A stretch of DNA of 64,000 bases from Pegea sp. RAD2-039. Its lineage: Eukaryota; Chordata; Thaliacea; Salpida; Salpidae. The stretch is taken from positions 868,001-932,000 of the forward strand of contig JAQGEQ010000263.1 of NCBI GenBank assembly GCA_034620365.1, in the 5' to 3' direction. The notes below the pieces were generated by a model. The model saw only the letters and a list, made by a program, of their open reading frames with translations, was not told the origin of the DNA and searched no databases. The position numbers and the translations under genes were made by a program. How positions within the stretch are numbered: position 1 is the first letter of the stretch; each line of letters begins with the position of its first letter. Shown here piece by piece: positions 16,201 to 31,100 of the stretch.

Positions 16201-19200
16201 TTGCTTTCGCTAAATTCTGTTATTTTCAAATTTATATCAACTTATGTTTTGAGTAATTTACAATAATACATCATCTTAAGACTATTTATCAGGCTTTCTG
16301 TAAATTAGAATTATAATAAACTTAACTAAAGATGATGAGATCTAAGATGTGATTAGAAACTAATTTATAGCAGTAACTAGATAAGAAATAATTTACAACG
16401 TTTTGAAAAAGCTGACTCGACAAAAGTTGCTGATAAATTCATCAGTAAAACATATTGGAATGAAATACAAGTTGAAACTTTTCTGCTGATTGATGGTGTT
16501 TGTTCAACCAAATGCTATCCTACAACTTTCAGATATTTGTGAGAAAAATTATTATTACGAATTTTTTGGTTTTGATTCAGCGTAATTTTATACACTCTAA
16601 GCTTTAGCCATATTTTCTCACAAGTTAAGAAGAACATTAAAAATCTTTTTATGATAGAAAGTAAGATACAATTTTTTGCAGTTTAAAAAGAGATATTTTA
16701 TGGTAAAAATTTAGACAGATAGTTTTAAAAAGTAATATAAGGGTATAATTTTAAAGAGAAAAGAAACTCAAAAGATAAACTATCAAACAAATAAAATACT
16801 TAAGTAATAGAAGAAAGTAGATAAAAAGTTATATGTTTACAAAATTTCATTTGATTATAGAAATCAGTTAATATTCATTAAATTATTGTTGTTATTGATA
16901 TTATAATTGAATTGTATTTCTTATTATGAGCAGTATATATAATAACAAATAATATTTTTTTTTTACAAGTTTTATATAATTTCAAGTAAACAAAACATTG
17001 AATTATTATTTATAAGAGAGTTGTTTTTTGTTTTAAAGCTGATATTTTATTTAAATAGATTTTTTTAATGTAGATTTTCATTGAAGACATTTTATTTGTA
17101 AAATTTCAGCAAATTAAGACGTTAGGAGTGGTCACGTACGAGAAAGCATCTATTCTAAAAAAGGTTTTTAAGTTTACGTTTTAGTAAATAATCCTAATGC
17201 TAGAGTTAGATATTAATTATTTTGTAGATGTTAAAGTATTTTCTAAATAAATTTATTCACAAAAAGAAAAATCATTATTTTTATTTTGTTTCTCATTTGA
17301 AAAAAATTGAATTACCATAAATTATTTTATGATAAAAAATTTAATATTTATTTGAACTGTTGTGATTTAAAAAAATAAATTTGATCAAAGTACTGTTTGC
17401 TCATTCATTGTCTAAAAAACTAATAATTGAATTATTTTAAAAGTTATTTTCAAATCGATTTTGGGGACTATTGAAAACTTGCTATGATATGTTTTAATCG
17501 CTGAGACTCAGAAATGTTTTGGCATTCTATAAAAGCTGTTTGAGGAGAATGTATTCCGCATGAGTTGGCAACAGTAAAAATTACCCAAGGCTTTTTTAAG
17601 TTTAACTCTTTAAAAAAAAGAATAGTTTGTTAGATTTGGTGGTTTTAACAACTGTAAACAAAAGTTAAACTTGAAAATTTTTACTTTAACAAATATCTAT
17701 TTGTGGGGATAATGATACAAGGACCCATCTAATCTAAACAAAGCTGTCTAATATTGATACGACTTCTCAATAGCGCTATTCACCTGTGAGTCATTGATGT
17801 AAGAAGATACTCAGCAGCAAACTAGCTTAATATTTTTGGGCCACTTCCGATACTAAAGAAAGTTTCAGATAATTAAGTCATTACGTAATTAAGATGATAT
17901 ACAATTATAAAAGGCTAAATAATTAGTTTATCTTTAAATCTGTTTGAAATTTTTTTGTTTAATCATTTATATCTTATTTTTATAACTTTTAAATTATTTA
18001 AAAAATTAATTTTAGCAAAATTTTTTTTACAATTTTAAAACTAAATATTTTTCTTAATTATATTTTTATTATTTTTTTCTATATAAACAAAATAAATCCT
18101 AGAAAAAAACTTGTTGAATATTGCAAATTCAAGTAATATAAGAGTGTTTTTGTTTATTATTATTATTATTTTAATACTTACAATATGTTTGAAAGTTTAA
18201 AGTAAGTTTCGTTATAAGTTTTGTTTAAAATATTTTACTAAATTAGCAATTCTTTGAAAGTTTATCTTTTTGAAAATTTAGGTTAAAAGTTTAACTAGAT
18301 GTTTATATCGAAACATCTTTTGGGTAGAATTTAAAAGAACTTACGACTATTAAGTAGAATTATCCATTTGATTCAGTAAGAACATATCTTTTAAAATTTA
18401 CTTTTATTTTCAAAAACTAAACAAGCTAATTAAAATTTATAAAATTTTGATTTCTAAATTACTGAAAAATTATTTTAATTTTTTTAACAATGTTTAAATG
18501 CTTAAATACTTTTGGTATTTTAGTTATTGCTGTTTTGCGTTTATGTTTGTTTATTGGTTTACTATTTTTGCACAATATAGAAACTTGTTTGAGTATTAAG
18601 TAATATATAGATCATTTTGGTATTATATCAAGTATAAGAACTGCTTAAGAATCAAATTTGAATCATATATGAATTAGAAAGAAAAACTATTTAAGTAATA
18701 GGATTTTAAAACTTTTTGACAGAGAATTTGTTTCCAAACTTATAAATATTAATATAGAAGATTATAAAGCGATACTCATGTATTTTTGTCGGCTAATTAT
18801 TGTTTTTTAGTTAAAAGTTTTAGCAATCATAATAATTAAATAAGAAAATATTGTTAAAGAGCTAGTTATTTTTAAACTTTATGTAAAATATTGACTTCAA
18901 AAACATAATTATGTAAGGAATCATTACTTCACCTTCAAATTAGTTTTCTATAGTCACTAATTTCTTTTATTGAAAGATATTTTTGTTATTATGAGAGCTA
19001 AAAACTTTGATGTAATTTTAATGTACTTATATTTGAAAATATTTTTGATTTCTAAACATAAAAGAAACTTAAAAAAGATCAAATTACTTTACACTTTTAA
19101 TAGTCAATTCAAAAGATTATTTTTGTAAAAATTATTTTTTAGTCATTGATATTTAAATACTCTAGAATAAATAAATCAGAAAATAATTTTAGCTTGTTAA

Positions 19201-20872
19201 AAAGTGATCTAAAAAAGAAACTTGAAAAAAATTGTATAAAAAATAAATGATGGTAAATAATAAACGTTTATAATCAAACTTCTGTTTATAAAATTTTGCT
19301 TACAGGAATACCGGTCGACAATCTATATATAAATTAGCTGGCAAATTTTAAGTAGAAATTTTTGGGAAAATATTTCTTAATTTTTGTAATGAGCTTCCAC
19401 GTTGAGTTTCTATAACAATGAGAAAGTTTTTAGTTTAATTACTAATGACCTTTCTTAAGTAATTACTGAGTATTTAATAGTTTGAATACTTTATAAAATT
19501 TAGTGAAAATTAATGGAGTAGTTTAGATATTTAATAATCAAGAAGTAATAAGTTTATTGTTGTTATATTTTTAATCATTTATTGATATTTTTAATATGAA
19601 TCTTTCAAGAAAGCTTTTTTTCATTTTTTTCAGTAATATTTTATGATATTATTGATTTTAGCATTTGTTTTTGCAGATGTACTTTGAAAGTTTAAATTGG
19701 TCTAACTTATCTAAAAATATTATTAGAAGTTTTCAAATAAATAGATTTATTAAATAAAGTTTAGTAAAAAGTTAAAGAAAATGGTTAGATCTCCAATGTA
19801 ATAATACAATTAAGGTTTTTATTATCATTTCGTAATTATTATTTTATTGGGTTATATAATTGTTTTATAGTTTAGCTGTAAAAGTGCCCCGGTAGTAATT
19901 ACTACTACTTAGTAACAATTTTTACTCTTGAGCTTGAACATATTTTAGTTAAGAATCTACCGAGCTAGAGAAAATAAAACCTAAAAAAATATCAGAGTAA
20001 GCTTGGCAAGTTTTTAGGTTTTTTAGTACTTTCTTTAGTGGTTTTAAAAAGTATTTGTTTTTAAGATAGTCATTTTTGAAATCATTTGTTTGTATATAAA
20101 CATTTACATTAACATGCTTTTACATTGGTTCATTTTGCGAAAACTAAAAGATGTATATTTTAAGGTTGCTATTATTAAACTCTTTAATCTGTTAAAACAT
20201 TTATTTCACATTTAGGTACTATAGCCTATTAAATCATACTTTTATAAGGAATAGAAAATGATATGTAGCAAGTATTTACCAAACAGTGGTTTCAACTAAT
20301 TATTATTTCAAATTTTCTGAACAGAAAAAACACAGATGAGAGAAGATAACAGTTTTTTTTGTTTAATGATCAGAAAAAAGTTTTTTTAGCAACAGTCGTC
20401 GCTATATGATTCCTTTTGATTTGGTTTGATAGGGTTGGAAATTGTAATTAACAGAACAAAATTTACTTGAAGCAGTTTATTGCTAGTTTTTTTGGATTAG
20501 TTTTATTTTTTTTGTTGGCAAGCTTTAGTAAAGAGTTTTTTATAAATTTTTCTAACCAAACTCCCATTTAATAATTAAGATTAAGGATTACTGCGTTTAT
20601 TTTTTGAAGACATTTTTTTAATTTGCCTTATTCTTAGTTTTGTAATATATAATTATGCAAACGCCAAAATTGATGAAACTTTTTTTGATTGAGTTGTTTA
20701 AGTTAAAAGATAAATTCTTTTAAATATAAGAAGAAAACATCAAACTTATTTTATAATAATAGTTTAATCCCTAGCTTTTGTTGTCTGATTAAACTAACTT
20801 ATATAAAGATTAACTGTATTATTTTTTCAGATTTTTTTATAACACAATTAGGTTAACAAGTGAAAAGACAAC
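13259..20872. other. Gene desert, strongly AT-rich
   Basis: No open frame of 60 codons occurs on either strand between the LINE tail and the cadherin start. One possible small minus-strand exon lies at 13,592-13,520: preceded by an acceptor-like tag and followed by the donor gtatgt, it encodes a frame with MKTKNDITVGYQDDFELNNA. It could be an upstream PARG exon, but an extra exon would be needed to keep phase. Otherwise I see only A/T-runs and short microsatellites (for example TTA repeats near 18,157). Confidence 0.6.
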
Positions 20873-23800
20873 ATGAAGCAGATAATTTTCTTTTTGTTTA
20901 TGATATCAGCTGTTAAAGCTGTTCAAAATGACAGGATATTTGCTTTCTCTCACTTTACAGTAATGGAAGAAATGTCTACAGTAAAAGAAATTGTAGATGT
21001 AAGAAGTTTTAAAAATCTCTAAAATCAGACTTACATTTGTTAGAAACTATTTTTACTCAAAATCTTCTTCTGTAGGTTTCAAAAATATATTTGGACTCAG
21101 ATGAAGAACCAATAAATAACGTGGTTTTTCAACTTGTTGATGATTATGACCAAACTTTCTATTTTGAAAAAGGAAAACTTTTCGCTAGACCAATGCTAGA
21201 CCGAGAAACAATTCCAGAATATAACGTAGAGGTTCGAAAATAAATTTGAACTTAAATTAAAAGCCAAGTATTTTAAACTGGTTTAAAAACTTTAAATTCA
21301 GATTATTACCACAAACAGACTTATGGTTAAAACGGAATAAGAAAAATGATTCTTTAAAAAAAGCCTAGACGTCTTTCATTAATTCTTATTTTAGATTGAA
21401 TTTTATTGACATCGATTTTATTTAAACTAACAAAATATTCTCAGATTTTTGCTTATGAAAATGGTGTTCAAATGGCAAAGGCGAGAATTACTATAAAAGT
21501 TAATGATGTCAATGATCATGCTCCTTCGTTTGATACTGCACAAAAACATGCTTCAGTTGCTGAAAACTCTCCAATCGGTAAATTGTTTTGTGTTTACTAA
21601 ACATTTATTTTGTGTATAATCTTAAAAGTAAAAATATCCGACTGAATAAAGTGGAAAAACAATTTTTAAAATTAAATTTTTCTTAGTTTTTTTTTTTAAG
21701 TTTGCTAACAACTTAAACTTTCAAAATATGAAATTTTTATCTGCGACGTTTGCAACTGAAAACGTTTTCTTTGTAACTCAAAGTTTTTTTATAAAATACA
21801 ACTTTTAGAAAAAAATAGCTTGTAAATAACAATGAACTAATAAATAAGCATTTTAAATCAACAAATTTATTTCTTTATTAACTAGTTTAGTTTTTTAACC
21901 AGCAGACCAATAAAAGGCTTTGATATAATCTTCATTTTTCGTATACATACTAGATTTTTAATTTTCAATATTTCTACAGTTCTATGTTTTAAAACAATTT
22001 ATTTCTTAGACTCAAAAGTGACCACTTTTACCGCCACTGATCTTGACGACCCAGAAACTTATGGTAAACTTGGGTACTCGTTACTGACAGGCTCAGAAAA
22101 TTTCAGAATAGAAAGAAAAACTGGAGTAATCAGAACTTTAAAAAAATTTGATCGCGAGCAAAAAGATACTTATGAATTGGTTGTCGAGGTACAAAACTGT
22201 TGATTTATTTACTGTGGGAAAAATTGGAGTTATTAGTCAATTTTTACTTATATTTTTGTTGAATTTCAAACTCTAAAATTCTAAAATTTTTAGGCTCATG
22301 ATTCAGATGGCATCATATCTATGCATCGGACCTCTACAGCTACTTTGACTATCCATATAGATGATGTTAATGATAATCCTCCTGTATTTTCAAATAATCT
22401 GATTTTTAAATATATCTTTGAAAACACTGGTTAGTCGATAATTAGTTCGAAAAGTTGTATCTTGTATCGCTCTGTAGTAACTTTTTGTGATTTCAGAGGA
22501 AGAATTTGATATCGAAGCAAGTGATAAAGATTTTGGTATAAATGCTGAGATGGTTTATAGTTTAAAGCCACAAAATGATTATCAACTATTCACACTGAGA
22601 AGTGAAAACAACAAAGCTTTTATAAAACCAATAAAAGTACGTTTATTGAAAAATAACCAAGAAAAAGTTTCAACAAATTTAACTTGATAGGGTTTAGATT
22701 ATGAAAAGCATAGAAACGTTCCTCTGCAACTTCATGTTATTGTCAAAAATACGGTTCCATTAGTCCAAGAGGTTGCAGGAAGTTACCAGAATGAAGCCAC
22801 TATTCAAATTCATGTACAAAACGTCAACGAAGCACCTGAAATCAATCCAAATATGATGTTTACAAGTAAATATCTTTCATACATTTTTTAAATCATTATT
22901 TTATGTTAATTAGATTAATAAAAATTGATTTTTCGAAACAGTTGACGAAAATGTTCCCATCTCAACACTCGTCGGTAAGCTGAAAGCTATCGACCCAGAA
23001 GGTCATAATTTTCAGTGAGTGAAACTTTTTAGAACTTATCATTTACAGAAGTTAATCTTTAACTCTTCATTATTAGCTGGAAATTAATTGACCCTAGCGG
23101 TACGTTTGAAGTTAATACTATTGGGGAAATAAGAGTTGCAAAACTGATAGATAGAGAAGATAAAGATGAGTATAAGTTGACTGTAGAAGCAGGTTGATAA
23201 AACTGTTCAAATAAAACATTTCCAAAACTATAATCGGATATTTTTCAGGAATTGATGGAGTAATGTCAAGTTCTGAAATAAGGATTCTTATTACTGATGT
23301 TAATGATAATAAACCTGAATTAGATGAGAGTTCAAGACATATAAATATGTGTGATGACATCAGGAAACATCAGGTCTTTTATATCTCTATTAGTCGATTT
23401 AAACAAATTTAACTGATTAATTTTTAACAGTTTAAATAATAGTTTTAGTTATTAATTTAATCAAGTATATATCTAGTATTTAATATTCAATTATTTTAAA
23501 ATGGTTTGTAATCTGATCTCTTAACATTATTCAACCCTCTGATGGTTTGCAAATTGGCATATTTCAACTTGATAATAAAATGTTATCCAATAGTTAATGA
23601 AATTATATTTTAATTAAAATAAAATCCACCTTTGCAAAAAAATCAAACTTTGTTGAGTTCTGCTTTCAATTATGTTTGTTAGAACTTTGTTTCTATCGAT
23701 TGAAAGTTAGAAGAATTTTGTTCTATATCGATTGTATTGAATTGAAAGTATTCAAAAGTAAATCCGTTGTTTTGAAAAGTGATTTAATAACAAAATATTT

Positions 23801-25698
23801 CGTTGTTTCAAATTCCCTAGACTAGTATTCAAATCACTAATGGTTTTCTCATTTTGATGTAGATTAGATTTAATATTTATTCTCAAACCTAACTTCACTT
23901 TTTCGTTGTTAGATTATTACCATGTAATCAAATTACAATTACAAGACAGCGCTACGATAATTAGAAATTAACGAACAAAAATTTATTTTATTTTCTTTAA
24001 ATATTATTATTTGGGCAGAAAATTCCTTCAACTATTTCGGCTATTGATTTGGATACAATGTCAGCGAATGGAGCGATTACATTCATTGAAAAACAAGGAT
24101 ACGATAAAGACTTTGCAATTCAAGATTTAGGGAATGGGTCAGCCGTGATTCATACTCAGAGGGATGGATTTAGTGCTGGAACTGAAGTGAAGTTGGCTTT
24201 TTATCTACAAGATAGTGGTTCTCCTATGATGGAATCAGAAGCAGAAGTAACAAGTAAATTTACCGAAGCGTTTTTGTTCTAACAAAAAATAATTAAAAAT
24301 TAATGAGAGTGTTTGTAGCAAGGAAGTTTTTTTTCATCACCTATCACTTGAGTTAAAGATAATGGCTTTGTGGTTTAAATTAATTAAAATTATTTGACAC
24401 TTGTTAAAACCGATTAAAATAATTTCGAGTGATTTGATAAAAACTTTTAATTTTCAGTTTCTGTTTGTTCTTGTAACATAAATGGAGATTGTTTAGAAGA
24501 GACATTATTTGCTGCCGCTGATGGCAAAAGCTTTAGTATTGCTGCAATTATTGGATTTCTTATTTTAGTGATGTTGATTAGTAAGAACCACAAATTTTAG
24601 TATTGAAAGTTAATTATAAATGAAAAATATGAAAATATTATTGTCTTTAAACTTGTAATCACACTTAATAAATACAACAAATCTTCATTGTAATTTTTAT
24701 TGATTGGATTTATCTAAATCCGTTTCTCTTCTCATTTAATTTATCGGAAAATTATTCATTAAAAGAATCCGGTTTAATTGAGACATTGATAAACAAATAT
24801 TCAAATAAACTGATTTATTTTCAGTTGTCATCATCTCAGCTGTGATTGTACGTCGTCGTCAGAACGACGCTACTATTGCATACTCAGTAAGTTCAATCTT
24901 TTTCTAAACTTTGATAAAACTTTTTTGAAAACTTAATTTTGCTTTGAATTCAAAATTAGGTAAGCAAAGATGAAGATGATATTAGACTGACTATAGGAGG
25001 AGTTACAGAAGGGTGTGAAGAAGACACTGATAACTACTGTATACGAGCCTTAACTAGAAACAACAAATATTCCGTGATGAAAGAAGAACCTTACATGTAA
25101 GTCGCGAAGTTTTAGATGATTTCAAAACTTCAATAAGCATCTTGTGATTTGCAAATCAATTTGTTGTCAGTATTTTGTAAAGATCTAAATTTTACAGTTA
25201 TCATCATTATATACCTGATGTTGAATTACCAAAGCAAGTCTTAAAGAACAAACTTGATGGAGAAGCAACAGTTCCTGATACCTTAAAAGTTTGTAGAAAA
25301 ATATAAAAAAATACAAATTCAAAGAGTTCATTTTCGAAAACAATTTAGATGTTTCTTTATTTAAATAAACATTTCAAATTAACTTAAAAAATGAAAAAAT
25401 TTCTCAAATGTCATTTCTGAAATTTCATTCATTTTTATTAACTTAATTTGCTTCAAATATTTTATCAAAACCCATAACAACTTTATATATTCTTCACTTC
25501 TGTTTTTATTCATCAACTGATTAATTAGAATCAACCAACTGTTGTTTTAAACAGGTGTATGTAGAAGAGGGAGAAGGATCCGTTGCAGATTCTTTAAGTA
25601 GTCTTGCAAGTGATCGTACTGAAGATGATCAAGATTACGATTATTTGAAAGAGTGGGGCCCAAAATTTGAAAAGATTTCAAAACTTTATGGCAATTAA
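20873..25698 (+). CDS. Classical cadherin, five EC repeats, catenin-binding tail
   Basis: Calcium-dependent cell-cell adhesion receptor. Exons: 20,873-20,998, 21,076-21,231, 21,445-21,577, 22,010-22,188, 22,294-22,429, 22,497-22,636, 22,691-22,865, 22,942-23,014, 23,077-23,192, 23,249-23,373, 24,019-24,253, 24,458-24,580, 24,835-24,896, 24,960-25,096, 25,198-25,288 and 25,555-25,698. All phases agree; the total is 716 residues. The signal peptide is MKQIIFFLFMISAVKA. EC linkers are seen as DVNDHAPSF (about 116), DDVNDNPPVF (about 222), QNVNEAPEI (about 334, lacking one Asp) and TDVNDNKPEL (about 428). A membrane-proximal EC5 ends VCSC. The transmembrane helix is at about 555-580 followed by VRRR. 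The tail ends in the beta-catenin site (SVADSLSSLAS, DQDYDYLKEWGPKF). No LamG/EGF block is present, which points to a chordate-type cadherin. No tryptophan is seen near the start of EC1, so strand-swap adhesion of the vertebrate kind is doubtful. Confidence 0.93.
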
Positions 25699-27550
25699 AC
25701 TGCTTTAATTTTTTTGTAATTTTTTTTATATAAAAAAATGTGACTACAAAATTCTTTTTTTTAATAAGTTTTTTTTTTTCATTGTTCATTCAATGGTTTA
25801 GTTCAAAGTTCTCTATGGTACATGACCAAGCCTTTTCTTCACTTTTATAATAATGGCCTGCGTTTATTTGGCTTTTTCTAATCTACTTTCTTTAATTATT
25901 TTTATGTAAATGTGAAACTATCAAGATAATAAAGACAAGCTAATTTTCAAATCAAATCAAATAGTCTAATTAACATTTTTACTCAAAATCGTTGCAAACT
26001 TGAACCAGTAACACGTAATCATAATTTTTATGCAATGTTTTTCTTATGTCGATTTTTAGCCACTCGATAAAAATGACATATTTTTTGTTGGCTTTAACCA
26101 CTATTCAATAAGCTTTTAGCACTAACAGTTGTGTGTATTGTCTCCTTGTAATTTAAGCTTCTATCTCTTGATCTGCCTATCATCAAATTTGTTGAACTTT
26201 CTTAAATTTGGTCACTTCAAACTGTTCTTATTTCGATTTCGATTTCAACTTTTAACTTATACTTCTTTATAGCTTTGATAGTTTCCACGAATAATTTACA
26301 TAAAATTGATTCGTTTATTTCGAATAAAATACTTTGATGTTTGATATTTTGTGTTTTTTAAATGATTCAAACGAAAACAAGCAAGTCTAAATTGTTTAGA
26401 AAGTTTTTTATCTCATTACTAAGCGCCGTTTTCTTTAACAAATAGAATAAAGATCGATGCTTTCATTTCTTTTTCCTAAACACATATGCTAACTTGAAAC
26501 ATATGTTTCAGTTGCTTCTTCACTTTTTCAACGGTCCTATAGATGATGAAATAAAATGATGAAAAAATTCCTCTCTTGGGAAACCAACTTTTTTTGATAT
26601 TCAATTCAGACTACGCTCGAATTCGCCTAGTTACGTCATACTGGTTTAAGATCAGCTGCTGATGTAATAAACTGAAAGTTGAGAGGGATGCTGATGACAA
26701 TTGTGAGAGAGAACTGAAAATCAAATTATCTTTTATGTTTTAAGCAGCAGGAATTCTCGGCGGAGTTTTATACAAACTTTTTTATCAAATCACGTGACTT
26801 AATGGTCTAAGTTATTGTATTGGACCGGCTTGAGCCAGCTAAATTATTCACTTAATTTGTTGTAAGTTCTTTCTTGAGTGTTTTTTTATGAACTACTCGG
26901 CTATATAGGTCATAGTCGGAACAATAATGCCAATTTTAACCTATTTTCTTCAATGACCAACCACAAACATAAAATTGGCTTCTTCTGTACAACAATTCTT
27001 TTCTTTTTGGCAGTTTAAGATCGGAATAAACATTTATCTAGAGACAAGTTGTTGGAAAGCTTCAATCAGAATTTTATTAAATTTTCTCCACATAAGATAT
27101 TTTCTATCTACTGTTTCATTCATTTCAGATAAAGTCTTAACTTTAAGTTTTATCCTTTCTGCTCAACTAATTCGAGTTATCTAGGCTCTAATTGGATTAC
27201 CAGATGCCACTTCAAATATGTTTTGGGAGATAAAATACTTAAGGAATGGAAATTGTTGATTTGAAATTCAAGTTTTTCAACTTCAAAATGTTTCTTATTT
27301 TTACTCTCAAACTATGCCAAGTTTAAAAGCTTTAACTTAGATAAATGAAAGCCATTTGTGTTAATTGCTTTTTTTTATCTTCAGTTTAATTACAAAATTT
27401 TAAGACGCAGATACTTTTAAGTTTGTAGACTGACTTCAAAGATGCTAAAATATTAAAACTAAAATATCTTTAAATAGTAAAAAAGATGCAAATAATCAGA
27501 TTTTTTCAAAATTATTATTTCATTTATCAGCTAAATTATTAACAATTTAT
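25699..27550. other. Cadherin 3' flank, no gene seen
   Basis: AT-rich sequence after the cadherin stop, with AATAAA-type strings around 25,929 (aataaagac) that could serve as its poly(A) signal. The part 26,560-26,960 is less AT-rich and has a TCACGTGAC box near 26,791 and a ttacgtcata box near 26,632. No exon could be built there. Confidence 0.45.
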
Positions 27551-28170
27551 TTGAGAAAGAAATGTAGTTAAATAATAATGCATAAATCCCATAATACAAA
27601 TCTAATTGCAAAAATAAAGAAATATTTTGATAAAAAAATGTTAGAAGTTGATCAATTTTATTCAAATTAAATGTTACATGAGAAATGAGACCATGAACCA
27701 ACTTTATATCTGTCATAAAAACCAAAATTTTTGTTGAATCAAACTGCAGACTGAAGTTAATAGTCCACAGAAATATAAGATGATGAAGGATACTTTACAG
27801 CCATCTATGAAAACGCGATCATTGTGTTGAAAAATGGATGAGAAGAAAATTTCCAAGATGTTGAGAAAGAAATGTAGTTAAATAATAATGCATAAATCCC
27901 ATAATACAAATCTAATTGCAAAAATAAAGAAATATTTTGATAAAAAAATGTTAGAAGTTGATCAATTTTATTCAAATTAAATGTTACATGAGAAATGAGA
28001 TCATGAACCAACTTTATATCTGTCATAAAAACCAAAATTTTTGTTGAATCAAACTGCAGACTGAAGTTAATAGTCCACAGAAATATAAGATGATGAAGGA
28101 TACTTTACAGCCATCTATGAAAACGCGATCATTGTGTTGAAAAATGGATGAGAAGAAAATTTCCAAGATG
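27551..28170. repeat. 310-bp tandem duplication
   Basis: Two head-to-tail copies, 27,551-27,860 and 27,861-28,170, both beginning ttgagaaagaaatgtagt and ending ttccaagatg. By eye they differ at about one position (gagacc against gagatc), so the event is recent or the copies have been homogenised. A minus-strand open frame of about 64-76 codons occurs in both because of the duplication; it has no recognisable similarity. Confidence 0.95.
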
Positions 28171-31100
28171 TGTATTCTTCTTTTCTCTTCTTATACTTTT
28201 GGTGGTTTTAAATAAGTTTAAAGTTAAAATTTTTGATGATTATTAACTTTATTAAAGTTGAAAATGATAAAACTTAAACTTTTTTGACAACATATCTTCA
28301 AGACGGCAATATAAAAAGTTGAACATTTTTAACAGATTGTAAAATGTTATCACAGATACGAGAAAAATATTTAGAAGTTTTATCAATTAAGTTATAACAG
28401 TTGAACTTTAATCATTTGGGAAAATTCGAAAGAAAATCAATCTTTTAACAAGTTTATTACATCAATAGATATTGTTTAAACTAATTACTTTTCTATCTAT
28501 TGAAAAAAACTTTGATACTAGATTTTTTCTCTTTTTTATATTTAGATGAAATACTAAAATAGCTCTTTTATAAATCTTTAAAAAATGTATTCACAAATAA
28601 AAATAATTTTAATAATTGAATATTTTATAGCTGCAAAAAATAGTTTTTATTTTATGATCTACAGCAAATTGTTCTATTTAAAATGATAAAACTCTAAAAA
28701 GAATAAAAGTTAAATCTTTATAGTTTTAATTAATTAGTTTAAACTATATCATTTTAATTAGTTCTTTAAAAAAAAAATTTAAAACATTTTGATAATAAAA
28801 CGATAAAATATAAATTGATAAAATATCACTACAAAAAAGCATTTTTTTACAAATTTTTTTTATATTGAAGATTAAAGTTAATAGAAATAAATTCCATATC
28901 TCTTTGAAATAGTTTTTGGAAATGTCACAGTTACTTTGCGGCAATTAAAATACTATTTTGATGTATAACTCAAAAACTCAGCAGCAAAAAAGAATAATTT
29001 AATAATTTTCATCAGTTTCTTTATAATATATTCATTCACAGCTTACTCATACTGCAAATATGTCATACAGTTTTATAATAATTTTAGCTTTGATAAGTTA
29101 TTATTGACCAATTAAAGCTGTCTACAGCTAATAACTATCTTGTAGTTTATAACTCCCTTTAGCAACATGAAACTATTTTTGTTTATAGTTTTAAATAATC
29201 CTAAATTTTCAAACTTAAGGTTCAATAATTATACTATTTGCGTTTTTCTTTAACATTAATACATAGACTAATAAAAAGAATAATTTACCAATTACATAAA
29301 CTCCTATTTTAATGCGTTGAAATATATATAAAAACTCCTTTATTAGGTACTTTCGGAGAATTTATAGAACATGCGTAATTCTTTTAAAACAGAAATAATA
29401 TTTTAACGTTCAGTTGATTTATTTTTCAGCCAAAAAGGAGTTTTGATCAATTTTGATATTTTGGTAAAACTAAAAATAATACAAATCGTTCGTATTGATT
29501 TAAATTAGCTTGTGTATATCCATATCATAGCAAAATGTAATTAGATGTCAATAACTTTAATTAAGTTAAGTCTAAATACTTAAATTTGTTTTGACATTGA
29601 ATGTTAGTGGAAATTTTATCAAAATAAAACTAAATTTTACAAAATTCAGTCAGCCCATATTGCAGAAAATTATTCAAACTAGTTTTATTTAAGTTTGTTT
29701 GCATTTAATCAATAACTTCTTGAAATTGATATTCAAACTGAAACTTTTTTATACACTTTGGTACAACGAATCTTGCTAACAAGAGTTTAAACTGTAAAAA
29801 CTGTTACAACCGATTCTAAAAACTTTTATTATCTACAAGCTAATAAAATAATGCTTCATTATTCTAATAAACTTTAACCAATAACATTAACTAAGTTCTG
29901 TCATCTACGTTTTAATCATGAAATATTTTTTACTTTACCTGATTAACTGTTAATTAGCCCCAAAATTTAAATTATTAGAAAAAATTTTAAAACAATACTT
30001 TGAAAATAAGAGGAATTTTTTTTAAATAGCTTTACAATTTTAATTTATAAATGGCATTTACAAAAATTACATTTAGAAAATTATCTTTATTATACTTCAT
30101 AAAACTATTAAATGTTTCTTCGGTAGCCTTGTTGTTCAACAGTCGAATTATTTTACTTGTTGATGAGAAATGCTAAGTTTGTTTTATCTTTCGATTTAGC
30201 TCATCAATTCAAATATTCAATCTTAAAAAAAGTTTCTTCCAAAGAAAAATTTTTATTTATGCTTTCACGTAAAAGTTTTACAGAAAATTATATTTGTTTC
30301 ATTTTAACATCTTTTTATATTTTTGTTTACTTCTTTTGCTTATTTATTCTCTTTTCTTAATAAGAGTCAACAAGATTATTTACTTTTTATTGCTGTTTTA
30401 TTTGCTAACAGTCAGCTTATAACAAAAAAAGCGTTGGAATTATTATATAAGGATAAATTTGTGAATAACTCCTACTTTATTACACAAATTAAATCTTTAA
30501 ACCTTCTCATAGCCCTTAAATCAGCCCAAAAGGGTATGGACTACTGCTTATGATTACATCTTCGAATAAATAAGCTAGCAAAAAGATCACTTAGTAAATG
30601 TCATAGCGTTGTGTGCAATATTTGGTTTATTTAAACTATACGACAGAAGATTATTTAATCACATATATGAATTTCATTCGAAGACAGGTCTACCCTATTA
30701 TACTTGTTTATAGATTTTTATGCATGCTTACAGTTAGGTTGTTTATTGTACTTGCTGTTGTTATTGTGCACATTTTATAGGTCTCTTAAAAAGTTTTTAT
30801 CAATATAATTTATTGTAATGTAGCCATGATAAAGGTCTCCATAAAGGATAAGGTATTTAAGACACTCATTGATCTTCAAAAAGCTTTGTAAATAGAAGAG
30901 TTTTTCAGAACTTTAAAACTCACATAGATCGAAATCAATTTAATGGATTTAATGGATGACTCAGTTTTCCGACTTTGCATAGTTAACTTCCAGCTGTTGG
31001 TAATGATGTTGAGCATAAAGCATCTCTGTGTAGAGGTTTTGATAGAAAGAGATTTTCTTGAAAGCAATAATAAGTTTGTGTTTATGCCAGCAGGTTCACA

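Noticed and set aside
27531-28035. Two related minus-strand proteins of 64 and 76 residues
   Set aside because: They are the same chance frame seen twice through the 310-bp duplication.
30157-30553. Two overlapping frames as a real gene
   Set aside because: No splice sites joining them, no domain, and a composition typical of chance frames in AT-rich DNA.
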